The notes under the pieces were generated by a model. The model did no database searches and was not told where the DNA came from. It worked only from the letters and a program-made list of their open reading frames with translations. 64,000 bases of DNA, from assembly GCF_900168065.1 (NCBI RefSeq), contig NZ_FUZZ01000001.1, positions 1,860,001-1,924,000 on the forward strand, in the 5' to 3' direction. A program made the position numbers and the translations under genes. Each line of letters opens with the position of its first letter. Position 1 is the stretch's first letter. This document shows positions 18,261-26,179 of the stretch, piece after piece. This stretch comes from Chitinophaga ginsengisegetis. Lineage in GTDB: Bacteria > Bacteroidota > Bacteroidia > Chitinophagales > Chitinophagaceae.

Positions 18261-19071
18261 CTTTCCGTTTCCATTGTTTATGACAAATATTTTTCAGTCT
18301 TGTTAACTCGCCCTGCAGCTCCGCCATTTCCGGGATATTAAAATCCCTTTCCAGTAAAACCGGTACCGGTTGCAGGTGTTGAATGGTCCATTCAAAAAGG
18401 TCGTACACCGGGTCTATAATCGGTTCCCCGTGGGTATCGATAATCAGGTCGGGCGCTACCTGCTCATGGCCGGCCATATGGATATAAGCTACTTTGCTGA
18501 GCGGCAGTTGTTGTATAAATGCTTTGGCATCATACTGATGATTGAAAGCATTTACATAGATGTTATTTACATCCAGCAGCAGCTGGCAGCCGGATTGTTT
18601 TACCACTTCATTGATAAAATCCACTTCACTCATTTCCGCCGCTACAGGTGTGTAATAGGATACAATTTCCATTACCAGCGGGCGTTGCAAATAATCCTGT
18701 ACCTGCTGTATCCGGCCTGCAATATGCTTTACCGCATCCATCCGGAAAGGGATGGGCAGCAGGTCGTACAGATGTGCATTATCACATTTGGAATAGCTCA
18801 GATGCTCGGAATAAATCTGTACGTTGTATTCCCGGAGAAATGTTTTTACATATTGCAGAAATGATTTGTCCAGTGCTTCGGGGCTGCCGATTGACAGGGA
18901 AAGCCCATGACACAGCACCGGGTATTTTTCTACTACACGATGTAATACTTTCTTCCAGTATCCGCCGATGTTCATCCAGTTTTCAGGAGCAAACTCAATA
19001 AAGTCGGGCCGGATATGTTCACCGCTGATCATTTCTTCCGCAAACTCCCTGCGAAAACCTACACCTACCAT
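18244..19071 (-). CDS. hvfB: HvfB/BufB-type DUF692 multinuclear non-heme iron oxidase (MNIO)
   Basis: This is a 275-residue TIM-barrel protein. Conserved metal-site motifs are visible: EFAPENW (~26-32), CHGLSLSIGS with H55, YSEHLSYS with E89/H90, LLLDVNNIYVN (D167, N169/N170), YIHMAGH (H198, H202), DTHGEP (D212, H214) and LERDFNIPE (E241, D243). MNIO enzymes use two or three Fe ions and O2 to oxidise Cys residues of peptide substrates. In HvfB they install oxazolone-thioamide groups on EGKCG motifs. At the usual 'EN.S' motif this protein reads MEIVSYY (E135, I136), an unusual substitution. The start is set at 19071 (MVGVGFRREF); an upstream in-frame ATG at 19125 adds 18 unlikely residues. Its substrate gene is immediately upstream. 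Confidence 0.9.
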   Translation of the reverse strand: MVGVGFRREFAEEMISGEHIRPDFIEFAPENWMNIGGYWKKVLHRVVEKYPVLCHGLSLSIGSPEALDKSFLQYVKTFLREYNVQIYSEHLSYSKCDNAHLYDLLPIPFRMDAVKHIAGRIQQVQDYLQRPLVMEIVSYYTPVAAEMSEVDFINEVVKQSGCQLLLDVNNIYVNAFNHQYDAKAFIQQLPLSKVAYIHMAGHEQVAPDLIIDTHGEPIIDPVYDLFEWTIQHLQPVPVLLERDFNIPEMAELQGELTRLKNICHKQWKRKDELVA

Positions 19072-19149
19072 GATCGTACATTTTAGGAGGTTAAAATAAA
19101 GTAAAGACCGGCCTGTGCGTACCACACCGGCCTTTACCTGACCTGGAAA

Positions 19150-19488
19150 TCAATTACCGGATTTGGTAGTGTCTTTTTTATGCTTGTCTCCCTTCTTACC
19201 TTTTTTGTCACCGCATTTTCCTTCACCGCATTTGCCCTGACCGCATTTACCTTCTTTTGTTTTACCTGCCGCAGCGCTGTCTTTTTTTGCGCCGCAAGAC
19301 AGTTCAATGGCATTGGCCGTATTGCCGGATGCGCCGGTTAGTGCGCTTCTTACTGCTGCGCCGGAGCCCAGGTTAGTATACCCGGCGGGCCTTGCTGTTA
19401 CCTGCAATGCAGCCATACCGAGGATAGCACCGGCAACAAGAGAGCCGGAAAACAGTACTTTTTTGCTGATAGGATTGTTGTTTTTCAT
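19150..19488 (-). CDS. hvfA: HvfA/BufA-like secreted Cys-peptide precursor (probable MNIO substrate)
   Basis: This 112-residue protein is rich in Lys and Gly. Residues ~8-32 form a hydrophobic export signal (VLFSGSLVAGAILGMAALQV). A Cys occurs at 65 (LSCGAKK). Three tandem pentads EGKCG, QGKCG, EGKCG occupy residues 79-93 (bases 19210-19254), with Cys at 82, 87 and 92. The tail is a Lys/Gly/Asp stretch. EGKCG repeats are the known modification sites in HvfA, where the oxidised Cys bind copper. The gene is first in the order A-B-C, 78 bases ahead of hvfB. Likely role: an exported copper-binding or copper-buffering modified peptide. No separate peptidase or DoxX (HvfD) is present in the operon. 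Confidence 0.85.
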   Translation of the reverse strand: MKNNNPISKKVLFSGSLVAGAILGMAALQVTARPAGYTNLGSGAAVRSALTGASGNTANAIELSCGAKKDSAAAGKTKEGKCGQGKCGEGKCGDKKGKKGDKHKKDTTKSGN

Positions 19489-19813
19489 CTTCTTAAAAAT
19501 TTAAAAAACTGGTGAGAAAATATATGTGTTTGAGAGGTAGACATGGTGATTAAAAAATCCTTACAGGTAATCCGGTTATTTCTCCAGTTGCGCTTGTCTG
19601 AAAAGCTTCTGCCCGCATATGATTGTTTTGCCGGTTGTAGCAGAAAGGTTACCGAAATTTACCTGTTTTAGTTTTCTCCGCAACCCAAAAAAATGTTAAA
19701 GGCGGATAACCGGCAAGGACAGGAAGGTAAATGGCGGGATAACGGCATCCACTATTCAGCATTTTATCCTATTTTTGGCCTGTACCCAATGAAATATGAA
19801 TTAAACTCGGCCC
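19489..19813. promoter_or_regulatory. divergent intergenic region between hvfA and the 19814 gene
   Basis: These 325 bases separate two divergently transcribed genes. On the + strand there is a TAnnTTTG element near 19770 (listed separately). On the minus strand I find no exact TAnnTTTG match upstream of hvfA; GAAATTTA at ~19653-19660 is the nearest. No copper-box palindrome or other named operator could be recognised. Nothing else is evident. Confidence 0.35.
19770..19777 (+). promoter_or_regulatory. Bacteroidota -7 promoter element (TATTTTTG)
   Basis: TATTTTTG fits the TAnnTTTG consensus and lies 36 bases upstream of the ATG at 19814, giving a 5' UTR of about 30 bases. No clear -33 TTTG is seen. 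Confidence 0.45.
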
Positions 19814-20536
19814 ATGAAAAATGAAATGTCGCCTGTAACGTCCGTTTACTTTGTAACATTATTGAAAGCATATTTACGTGGTACTAAAACAAGACAGGAA
19901 GTAATAGATGAATTGCGCAGCGTATCCCCGCTGCAACAGAAGGCCGGAGAAGAATCAAACACTGAAGTGAGCAGGTTGCTGTTCCAGACTGCCAGTGAAA
20001 TCAATGAACATTATTACCAGGATATTGTAACTGCTATTTCCCATGCTTCCGATACCACTCCCACACGCGAAGGAGTTATCCACCAGCTGGAGGCAATGCT
20101 TACCGGTTATATCACCACGGAACAGCTGATCCAGTGGGCTACCTGGCATAACGAGCCGGATACCGACGATGGAACCGGGTTCTTTGATGATATCGCTGTA
20201 GACTATTTCTGTACACAATTATTACCTGCTTCCGCCGGTGAACTGGCAGTGGCCCATTACAAACAGGCGCTGAGGATTTTCCGGTCGGGCCAGCATAACA
20301 GCCTGAAAGACAAGGTAGCACTGGTGTTATTATCTGAAAAAGAAAGACAACGTTTTCTCTTTTACCTCAGTGATTATATACAGGGGCATACCTCACCGGA
20401 GCAACTGGATGTATACCTGCTTCATAAATTTGGGATGGATCATCACTCCTTTCCTTATATGTCGTCCCTATCCGCTATTATGCACGATCCGGGGAAATTA
20501 CCGGCGCTCCTGCACCTCGCCGCAATGGACGAATAA
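19814..20536 (+). CDS. uncharacterised helical protein with three 'G-x-x-T-x-E-Q' repeats
   Basis: This 240-residue protein has no signal peptide or membrane segment, and I do not recognise its family. It is predicted mostly helical and shows an internal three-fold motif: AYLRGTKTRQEVIDEL (19-34), AMLTGYITTEQLIQWATW (94-111) and DYIQGHTSPEQLDVYLLHKF (187-206). All follow the pattern aromatic/Met-Leu/Ile-x-G-x-x-T-x-x-Q/E-Leu/Val. The repeats are ~75 and ~93 residues apart, suggesting three related helical modules. An acidic loop (EPDTDDGTGFFDD) lies after the second repeat. The gene is alone, divergent from hvfA and convergent with the LuxE-like gene (23 bases between the stops). The second Met (codon 5) is an alternative start. 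Real gene: likely; function: unknown. Confidence 0.7.
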   Translation: MKNEMSPVTSVYFVTLLKAYLRGTKTRQEVIDELRSVSPLQQKAGEESNTEVSRLLFQTASEINEHYYQDIVTAISHASDTTPTREGVIHQLEAMLTGYITTEQLIQWATWHNEPDTDDGTGFFDDIAVDYFCTQLLPASAGELAVAHYKQALRIFRSGQHNSLKDKVALVLLSEKERQRFLFYLSDYIQGHTSPEQLDVYLLHKFGMDHHSFPYMSSLSAIMHDPGKLPALLHLAAMDE

Positions 20537-20559
20537 ATACATCATATAAATTCAACATA

Positions 20560-21543
20560 CTAGCTAACCATCAGGCTGCAGCCCCTCAAAGCAGAATTAT
20601 CGAGCCGGCCCAGTACTTCAAACCGGCCATCGGCATGCATACGGCCAATGTCTTCAGTGGCAATGAACGCACAGGAGTATATATTGGCCAGGTCAATTAC
20701 ATTCATAACGCCCGCGCCTTTGCCGGCAGTGAGCTGGAAAGGATCATTCTCATCGCGCAGCAACACCTTCATCCAGGGCGGCGTTTCAAACAAACCATCA
20801 CATTTGGAATAAGCCTGCGATAGCAGCTCCGTCATGCCGTATTCCGCATGGATACAGGCTGCTCCCAGTCTTTCTTTCAGGAAAGCATGTACTTCCTCAC
20901 GCGTCCATTCCTCCCTTCTCCCCTTCATTCCACCCGTTTCCATCACGATGGTATTTTTCAGGGAAAGGGTGTACTGTTCTGCAAAATCAAGTAATCCGAA
21001 AGTAACGCCTATCAGCAATACCTTTTGTCCGCGTGCTTCCAGCTCCTGCAATTGATGGAACAACTTATCATGTTCGTACAGGTAAAAGCCGCTTTCCGGA
21101 TGCCCGCTGCGGATGGTCATTTCCTGTACCATGCGCACCAGCGAAGAATGTTGCCGCTCCAGGTAAGAAGGTAACAGCCCCACTACCACATAGTCGCTCA
21201 CCGGGCCGTAAAACTGCTCAAAGGCCGTCATGAAGCTTTGGGTATAGATGGAGGAGTGTTTAACCAGGTGCCGGCTGTTCACCGTTTGGGTGGTGCCGCT
21301 GCTTTCAAAGACCAGTTCCGGCTCAAACCGGCCGCATACCACGGTATGTGATTTGAAAAATTGTATGGGGAGAAAGGGAATTTCAAGAATGCTTTTCACC
21401 GAAGCAGGCGGGATGTGCAGGGCATCAGTATAGGCCCTGTACAGGTCATTTTCCCGGTACTGGTACTGAAACAGCTCCAGTGCAGCGGCTTCCAGCCCAC
21501 TTTCGGTTAATGAAAATATATATTCCGGTGATACGGCGGTCAT
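20560..21543 (-). CDS. LuxE/PaaK-like acyl-protein synthetase / acyltransferase
   Basis: This 327-residue protein of the adenylate-forming superfamily is similar in style to LuxE (acyl-protein synthetase). The core VFESSGTTQT, a P-loop-like Ser/Gly/Thr motif, is at ~79-88. Further markers are LLIGVTFGLLDF, METGGMKGRREEW and the adenylation-type IHAEYGMTELLSQAY. The shortened C terminus matches the small LuxE-like Bacteroidota proteins rather than full acyl-CoA ligases. The substrate may be a fatty acid or aryl acid. It is preceded by a good TAnnTTTG promoter (21567-21574) and stands alone. Annotated relatives are often simply called acyl transferase. Confidence 0.8.
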   Translation of the reverse strand: MTAVSPEYIFSLTESGLEAAALELFQYQYRENDLYRAYTDALHIPPASVKSILEIPFLPIQFFKSHTVVCGRFEPELVFESSGTTQTVNSRHLVKHSSIYTQSFMTAFEQFYGPVSDYVVVGLLPSYLERQHSSLVRMVQEMTIRSGHPESGFYLYEHDKLFHQLQELEARGQKVLLIGVTFGLLDFAEQYTLSLKNTIVMETGGMKGRREEWTREEVHAFLKERLGAACIHAEYGMTELLSQAYSKCDGLFETPPWMKVLLRDENDPFQLTAGKGAGVMNVIDLANIYSCAFIATEDIGRMHADGRFEVLGRLDNSALRGCSLMVS

Positions 21544-21566
21544 GCAAAACTGAATTTAAAATCGCA

Positions 21567-21574
21567 CAAAGTTA
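21567..21574 (-). promoter_or_regulatory. -7 promoter element of the LuxE-like gene (TAACTTTG on minus strand)
   Basis: An exact TAnnTTTG match on the minus strand lies 23 bases upstream of the start codon, giving a UTR of ~17 bases. Confidence 0.45.
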
Positions 21575-21692
21575 GGGAGAAGAATAAATCTATCCGCAGT
21601 AAGTAACAATTGTCACAAAAAAACGTTTTGGTATAGATGGATGGCGATAACCGAATATTTGTATATTTCCTAAATTAATGTAGGTTTGTTTT

Positions 21693-22124
21693 ATGAAGAA
21701 AATTCTGTTTTTGTTCCTGCTGGCCGGGTTATTTTACGCCTGTAAAAAGGATAAAATAGGTACTAAGCCCACTCTCAGCTTCAAAGGATATTCGCTCGAC
21801 AGCGTGGTAGCCAATACCCAGGTAATGTTTGTAACGCTTGATGTCCGGGACGGGGACGGTGATATAGAAGATACTTTACAGATAGCCCCCCTCTACGATA
21901 CTAAAATACAGGATACCTTCTATATTGTAAGACGGATGCCTGAAATTGGCGCCAACAGAGGCAACAGCGTAAAAGCAGAAGTAGCTATCCGGCTCGATCC
22001 CGTAGATTTCAGAACCTACCAAAGCCTGAACGACAGCATCCACTTCCTGGTATTTATCCGCGATAATGCCGGAAATATCAGTGATACCCTCGCTACTCCA
22101 AAAATACCTTACAACATTCCCTGA
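21693..22124 (+). CDS. small uncharacterised lipoprotein
   Basis: This 143-residue protein starts with a classic lipoprotein signal (LLAGLFYAC, then KKDK), so the mature Cys is ~residue 17. The body is beta-rich with an acidic VRDGDGDIEDTLQIAPLYD stretch and a mirrored RDNAGNISDTLATP near the end. Both resemble Ca-binding or Ig-like loop edges seen in Bacteroidota lipoproteins. No enzyme motif is visible. It is a single-gene unit between the divergent LuxE-like gene and a terminator at 22156-22183. Likely cell-envelope; function unknown. Confidence 0.75.
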   Translation: MKKILFLFLLAGLFYACKKDKIGTKPTLSFKGYSLDSVVANTQVMFVTLDVRDGDGDIEDTLQIAPLYDTKIQDTFYIVRRMPEIGANRGNSVKAEVAIRLDPVDFRTYQSLNDSIHFLVFIRDNAGNISDTLATPKIPYNIP

Positions 22125-22155
22125 CAAACGTTACATTCTAAAATATCATACATTT

Positions 22156-22183
22156 AAGGATTCCTTTTACTAAAGGGATCCTT
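22156..22183 (+). terminator. Rho-independent-type terminator after the 21693 lipoprotein
   Basis: A 12-bp stem (AAGGATTCCTTT / AAAGGGATCCTT, one G-T pair) with a 4-base loop is followed by TTATTTTT. Confidence 0.7.
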
Positions 22184-22215
22184 TTATTTTTAGCTTTACT
22201 TTTGATTTTTAGCAT

Positions 22216-23754
22216 ATGGATAAAATAGAAGAACTACAGGCAAAGATCGCCGAAGCAATGCTTGGCGGAGGAGATGTACGTATTGCTTCCCAGCATAAAA
22301 AAGGTAAGCTCACCGCCCGCGAAAGGATACAGCTGCTGATGGATGAAGGTTCTTTTGAAGAACTGGATATGCTGGTTACTAACCGCAACCGCGGTCTTAC
22401 GGCCGACCAGGAGCAGTTTCTCGGCGATGGCGTGGTAACCGGCTACGGTACTATCCACGGCCGTTTGACCTATGTTTTCTCACAGGACTTCACCGTATAT
22501 GGCGGTAGTTTATCTGAACCGCATGCCCGTAAAATCTGCAAGATCATGGACCTGGCTATGCAGAACGGCGCTCCCCTCATCGGTTTAAACGACAGTGGCG
22601 GCGCACGTATCCAGGAAGGTGTGGTGAGTCTTGGTGGCTATGCCGATATCTTTTACCGCAACACCAGGGCTTCCGGCGTGATCCCGCAGATCTCCGCCAT
22701 CATGGGCCCCTGCGCCGGCGGCGCCGTATACTCCCCTGCTATCACCGACTTCATCATGATGGTGGAACAAACCTCCTATATGTTTGTGACCGGGCCTAAC
22801 GTAGTAAAAACCGTTACCCATGAAGAAGTGACTTCAGAAGAACTGGGTGGCGCCCAAACGCATGCTGCCAAAAGCGGCGTAACCCATTTCGCCTGCGCCA
22901 ATGAAATAGAATGCATCCAGTATATCAAACAGCTCCTGAGCTATGTGCCGCAGAACTGTGAAGAAACAGCGCCGGTATACCCGTACGAGCCTGGCAATGA
23001 ATTAAGGGAAGCCCTCAACACGCTGATCCCGGAACATCCGAACCAGCCGTACGACATGAAAGAGGCTATCGCACAGATTACGGATGCCGACAGCTTCTTT
23101 GAGGTACATAAAAATTTTGCGGAAAATATGATCGTGGGCTTTGCCCGCATCGCCGGCAGAAGCATCGGTATAGTAGCCAATCAGCCGGCCCACCTCGCCG
23201 GTGTACTGGACATCCACGCCTCCGTAAAAGGCGCCCGGTTCACCCGCTTCTGCGATGCGTTTAACATCCCGCTACTGGTACTGGTAGATGTTCCCGGCTT
23301 CCTGCCAGGCACCGACCAGGAATGGAACGGCATCATCACCAACGGCGCCAAACTGCTGTACGCGCTCAGCGAGGCCACCGTACCCAAACTTACCGTTACC
23401 ACCCGCAAAGCCTACGGCGGCGCTTACTGCGTGATGAACTCCAAACATATCGGCGCTGATCTCAACTTCGCTTTTCCACAGGCCGAAATTGCCGTAATGG
23501 GCGCTAAAGGCGCTGTGGAAATCATCTTCAAAAGAGAAATAGATGCCGCCGCCGATCCGGAAGCGCGCATGAACGAACTCGTGGCCGACTATACGGAAAG
23601 GTTCGCAAACCCTTACCTGGCAGCAGAAAAAGGATACATCGATGAAGTGATCAAACCGGAAATGACCCGTATCAAACTGATCAAGGCTTTCAAAATGCTT
23701 GAAAATAAAGTGGTAAATATGCCACGAAAAAAACATGGCAATATACCTTTGTAG
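22216..23754 (+). CDS. acyl-CoA carboxylase carboxyltransferase (beta) subunit
   Basis: This 512-residue protein is full length for propionyl-CoA/methylmalonyl-CoA carboxyltransferase (PccB/MmdA-like). It carries two crotonase-like halves. The acyl-CoA oxyanion site is in [23 protein letters not shown] sequence (here [13 protein letters not shown], ~residue 120) and [16 protein letters not shown]. The carboxybiotin half contains [17 protein letters not shown] and [10 protein letters not shown]. It transfers CO2 from biotin to propionyl-CoA or a related acyl-CoA in the cytoplasm. No alpha (biotin carboxylase/BCCP) subunit is adjacent, so that must be encoded elsewhere. Biotin synthase lies 3.4 kb downstream but in a separate unit. 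A perfect hairpin terminator follows. Confidence 0.95.
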   Translation: MDKIEELQAKIAEAMLGGGDVRIASQHKKGKLTARERIQLLMDEGSFEELDMLVTNRNRGLTADQEQFLGDGVVTGYGTIHGRLTYVFSQDFTVYGGSLSEPHARKICKIMDLAMQNGAPLIGLNDSGGARIQEGVVSLGGYADIFYRNTRASGVIPQISAIMGPCAGGAVYSPAITDFIMMVEQTSYMFVTGPNVVKTVTHEEVTSEELGGAQTHAAKSGVTHFACANEIECIQYIKQLLSYVPQNCEETAPVYPYEPGNELREALNTLIPEHPNQPYDMKEAIAQITDADSFFEVHKNFAENMIVGFARIAGRSIGIVANQPAHLAGVLDIHASVKGARFTRFCDAFNIPLLVLVDVPGFLPGTDQEWNGIITNGAKLLYALSEATVPKLTVTTRKAYGGAYCVMNSKHIGADLNFAFPQAEIAVMGAKGAVEIIFKREIDAAADPEARMNELVADYTERFANPYLAAEKGYIDEVIKPEMTRIKLIKAFKMLENKVVNMPRKKHGNIPL

Positions 23755-23764
23755 CAACTGGCTT

Positions 23765-23790
23765 CCCGCTTTTTAGTGCTAAAAAGCGGG
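23765..23790 (+). terminator. hairpin after the carboxyltransferase gene
   Basis: CCCGCTTTTT and AAAAAGCGGG form a perfect 10-bp stem around a 6-base loop, 10 bases after the stop codon. Pairing can extend outward by wobble pairs. The hairpin lies just before the next gene's start at 23809, so it may attenuate rather than stop read-through. Confidence 0.65.
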
Positions 23791-23808
23791 AGGCTAAAAG
23801 CTAAACAT

Positions 23809-24642
23809 ATGCTCCGCAGCCTTTTCAATCTTATTCTCTTCACGTCCGTTTATATTTCCGGGTGCGCCATCGGGATGATCTGGCAAACCAACCAGTTGCT
23901 GGCCCTCGATTACCCACATAATACCTTTTATCTTTTCGTTTTCTTTTCTACTATCTGCAGCTACAATTTTCACTGGTACCTTACACCTGGTAGCTACTCC
24001 GCTTCAGAAAGAATACTTTGGGGTAACCGTCACCGTGCCCTTATGCTCATTTTATGCGGCATTGGCCTGGCCGGCTCTTTATGGTTTTTCTGGCAACTGC
24101 GCGAACACTGGCTGGTACTAAGTGGCAGCGCAGTACTCACCTTTTTGTACTCTGCCCCCAAAGTGCCACACAAAGCATTCCGGTGGCTTAGTAAAATAGC
24201 CATCGGCAAAACCTTGTTCCTCACCTTCGTATGGACGTATGTAACCACGGTACTTCCCGCGCTGATAGCCAACAACGTGGTTACACAGCCACTGGTATAT
24301 CTTACTATACACCGCTTTGGACTCATCTATGCGATCTGTATCTTATTTGATTACCGCGACCTGGAATCAGATAAGAAAGAAGGTATCCGCAGCCTGATCA
24401 CCGCCCTGGATGAGAAAAACCTGATGCGGCTCTACTATTCATCCCTCGTGATAGCCGCCATAAGCGCCGGTTTGATGTGGTCCTATACAACGCTGCCTGC
24501 TGTTGTTACCCTGATGATACCCGTTATCGCCACCGCACTCATTACCCGTAAAGCGCAACGCACCGATTCCGATTACCTGTTCTACTTCGTACTGGATGGC
24601 TTCATGGCCTTGTCGGCCGTATTATATCTCATGATCGTTTAA
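23809..24642 (+). CDS. UbiA-like polytopic membrane protein with degenerate first Asp motif
   Basis: This 277-residue membrane protein has about eight hydrophobic segments. The second Asp-rich motif of UbiA prenyltransferases is present as DYRDLESDKKEGIRSL (~181-196). The first motif (normally NDxxDxxxD, ~50-60) is replaced by SYNFHWYLTP, which has no Asp. The family therefore fits UbiA by topology, but catalytic prenyl transfer is doubtful. I set the start at the ATG at 23809, because the upstream in-frame TTG at 23776 lies inside the terminator stem. The gene follows the carboxyltransferase on the same strand after a hairpin. Such UbiA-like orphan proteins are common in Bacteroidota, with unknown function. 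Confidence 0.75.
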   Translation: MLRSLFNLILFTSVYISGCAIGMIWQTNQLLALDYPHNTFYLFVFFSTICSYNFHWYLTPGSYSASERILWGNRHRALMLILCGIGLAGSLWFFWQLREHWLVLSGSAVLTFLYSAPKVPHKAFRWLSKIAIGKTLFLTFVWTYVTTVLPALIANNVVTQPLVYLTIHRFGLIYAICILFDYRDLESDKKEGIRSLITALDEKNLMRLYYSSLVIAAISAGLMWSYTTLPAVVTLMIPVIATALITRKAQRTDSDYLFYFVLDGFMALSAVLYLMIV

Positions 24643-24671
24643 ACCGGGGCAGCACAATCCCGCGTTTTCCT

Positions 24672-24679
24672 TACATTTG
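24672..24679 (+). promoter_or_regulatory. -7 promoter element of the M42 peptidase gene (TACATTTG)
   Basis: An exact TAnnTTTG match lies 23 bases upstream of the ATG at 24703, giving a UTR of ~17 bases. Confidence 0.45.
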
Positions 24680-24702
24680 TCGCGTCACAATCTGCAAATA
24701 TT

Positions 24703-25803
24703 ATGTCTAAAAAACAGAAATCAATATTCAATAAGGAATCCCTGACATTCCTGGAAACCTACCTGAATAACCCGTCTCCTACCGGTTTTGAGAAAGAAGG
24801 ACAAAAGCTCTGGCTGAAATACCTGACGCCTTACATCGATGAATATTTTGTAGATTCTTACGGATCTGCGGTTGGTGTTATCAATCCTAAAGCGGAATTT
24901 AAAGTGGTGATAGAAGCCCACGCAGATGAAATCTCCTGGTTCGTAAACTACATCTCCCCGGAAGGTTTAATCTATGTAATCCGCAATGGCGGCTCTGATC
25001 AGCAGATTGCTCCTTCCAAGCGCGTGAATATCCATACCGAGAAAGGTACCGTAAAAGCTGTTTTCGGCTGGCCGGCTATCCACACCCGTATCCGTAGCGG
25101 CGATGGTAAAGAACCACAGCCAAAGGTGGAAAACATTTTCCTCGATTGCGGCGCACGCTCCCGTAAAGAAGTAGAGGACCTCGGTATACACGTAGGTTGC
25201 GTATGTACATTTGAAGATGGCTTCGAGGAACTGAACTACGATTACTACATCTGCCGCGCTATTGATAACCGTATCGGTGGTTTTATGATTGCAGAAGTAG
25301 CCCGCTTGCTGAAAGAAAAGAAGCAGCAGTTACCTTTTGGTCTTTATATCGTAAATGCGGTGCAGGAAGAAGTGGGCTTACGCGGTGCCGAAATGATCGC
25401 CAAGCGCATTAAGCCGAATGTAGCCATCATCACCGATGTAACCCACGACACTACCACCCCGATGATCAACAAAAATATTGAGGGAGAAATAAAATGTGGC
25501 GGTGGTCCGAGCATCACTTACGGTCCGGCGGTACATAACATCCTCCGTGATCTCATCATCAAAACGGCCAAGAAGAACGACATTCCTCACCAGCTGCATG
25601 CAGTAAGCCGCAGTACCGGCACGGATACCGATGCTTTTGCCTACAGCAACGACGGTACGCCTTCCGCCCTGATCAGCTTACCATTGCGCTATATGCACAC
25701 TACTGTGGAAATGGTGAAGAAAGATGATATTGAAAATACAATTCAGCTGATTTACCAGACATTACTGAATATTACGCCTAAAACGAATTTTCAGTACCTG
25801 TAA
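24703..25803 (+). CDS. M42-family metallo-aminopeptidase
   Basis: This 366-residue cytoplasmic peptidase matches the M42 (glutamyl aminopeptidase / FrvX / tetrahedral TET) family. Metal and catalytic residues are visible in EAHADEISW (His-Asp), CRAIDNRIGG (bridging Asp), VQEEVGLRGAE (catalytic Glu pair), ITDVTHDT (Asp) and the final MHTTVEMV (His). M42 enzymes bind two divalent metal ions and trim N-terminal residues from peptides, often in dodecameric shells. Length and motif order are complete. It is a single-gene unit with its own promoter and a strong terminator at 25828-25865. Confidence 0.93.
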   Translation: MSKKQKSIFNKESLTFLETYLNNPSPTGFEKEGQKLWLKYLTPYIDEYFVDSYGSAVGVINPKAEFKVVIEAHADEISWFVNYISPEGLIYVIRNGGSDQQIAPSKRVNIHTEKGTVKAVFGWPAIHTRIRSGDGKEPQPKVENIFLDCGARSRKEVEDLGIHVGCVCTFEDGFEELNYDYYICRAIDNRIGGFMIAEVARLLKEKKQQLPFGLYIVNAVQEEVGLRGAEMIAKRIKPNVAIITDVTHDTTTPMINKNIEGEIKCGGGPSITYGPAVHNILRDLIIKTAKKNDIPHQLHAVSRSTGTDTDAFAYSNDGTPSALISLPLRYMHTTVEMVKKDDIENTIQLIYQTLLNITPKTNFQYL

Positions 25804-25827
25804 GATATAAAGAGAAGATCAACTTAA

Positions 25828-25865
25828 TGCCCCCAAAAAGCCAGGTGCTTTTTGGGGGCATTTTT
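25828..25865 (+). terminator. strong terminator after the M42 peptidase gene
   Basis: A perfect 14-bp stem (25828-25841 with 25847-25860) and a 5-base loop are followed by TTTTTG. The hairpin starts 25 bases after the stop codon. Confidence 0.85.
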
Positions 25866-25917
25866 GTTTATACAAGGGCTATATCCTCTGGTAGCGTCCG
25901 GCATGCCCCATCATAGG

Positions 25918-25983
25918 ATAAGCCGTAGATAACCCGTATATAACCCGTAGATAACCCGTAGATAACCCGTAGATAACCCGTAC
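25918..25983. repeat. six tandem 11-bp repeats (ATAACCCGTAG)
   Basis: Six consecutive 11-bp units follow the pattern ATAACCCGTAG: 25918-25928 (C5 to G), 25929-25939 (last base T), 25940-25950, 25951-25961 and 25962-25972 (perfect), and 25973-25983 (last base C). The array lies in non-coding DNA between two terminators. A unit of 11 bp is one helical turn, so each copy would face the same side of the DNA. Confidence 0.9.
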
Positions 25984-26113
25984 CTATATAGATACAGCTT
26001 ATCTCTGTCTTTGCCGGAAATATAATATGAATATACCCGGGAATATTCCAGGGTAGGGCCCGGCTCAGCGTAGCGACGCGCTGCCGCCACTATTGGTTTT
26101 TGCCCCCAAAGCA

Positions 26114-26154
26114 AAGCGGCCAGGATCCGGTATATCACCGGATCCTGGCCGCTT
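26114..26154 (-). terminator. long hairpin terminator after the 26180 lipoprotein gene
   Basis: An 18-bp perfect stem (26114-26131 with 26137-26154) has a 5-base loop and is placed 26 bases beyond the stop of the minus-strand lipoprotein gene. No long U tract follows, so it may act partly as a 3' stabiliser. Confidence 0.65.
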
Positions 26155-26179
26155 AAACTAATTTTACGCTTGTGTGTAC

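Noticed and set aside
22197..22204. TACTTTTG as promoter of the carboxyltransferase gene
   Set aside because: It is 11 bases upstream of the ATG, implying a near-leaderless mRNA. It may be real but cannot be separated from chance in AT-rich DNA.
25918..25983. 11-bp repeats as a CRISPR array
   Set aside because: The units are too short, have no spacers, and no cas gene is near.
25911..26138. Minus-strand open frame of 75 codons
   Set aside because: It runs over the 11-bp tandem repeat, giving repeated TGYLR-type residues, and into the terminator of the M42 gene. It is a by-product of the repeat.
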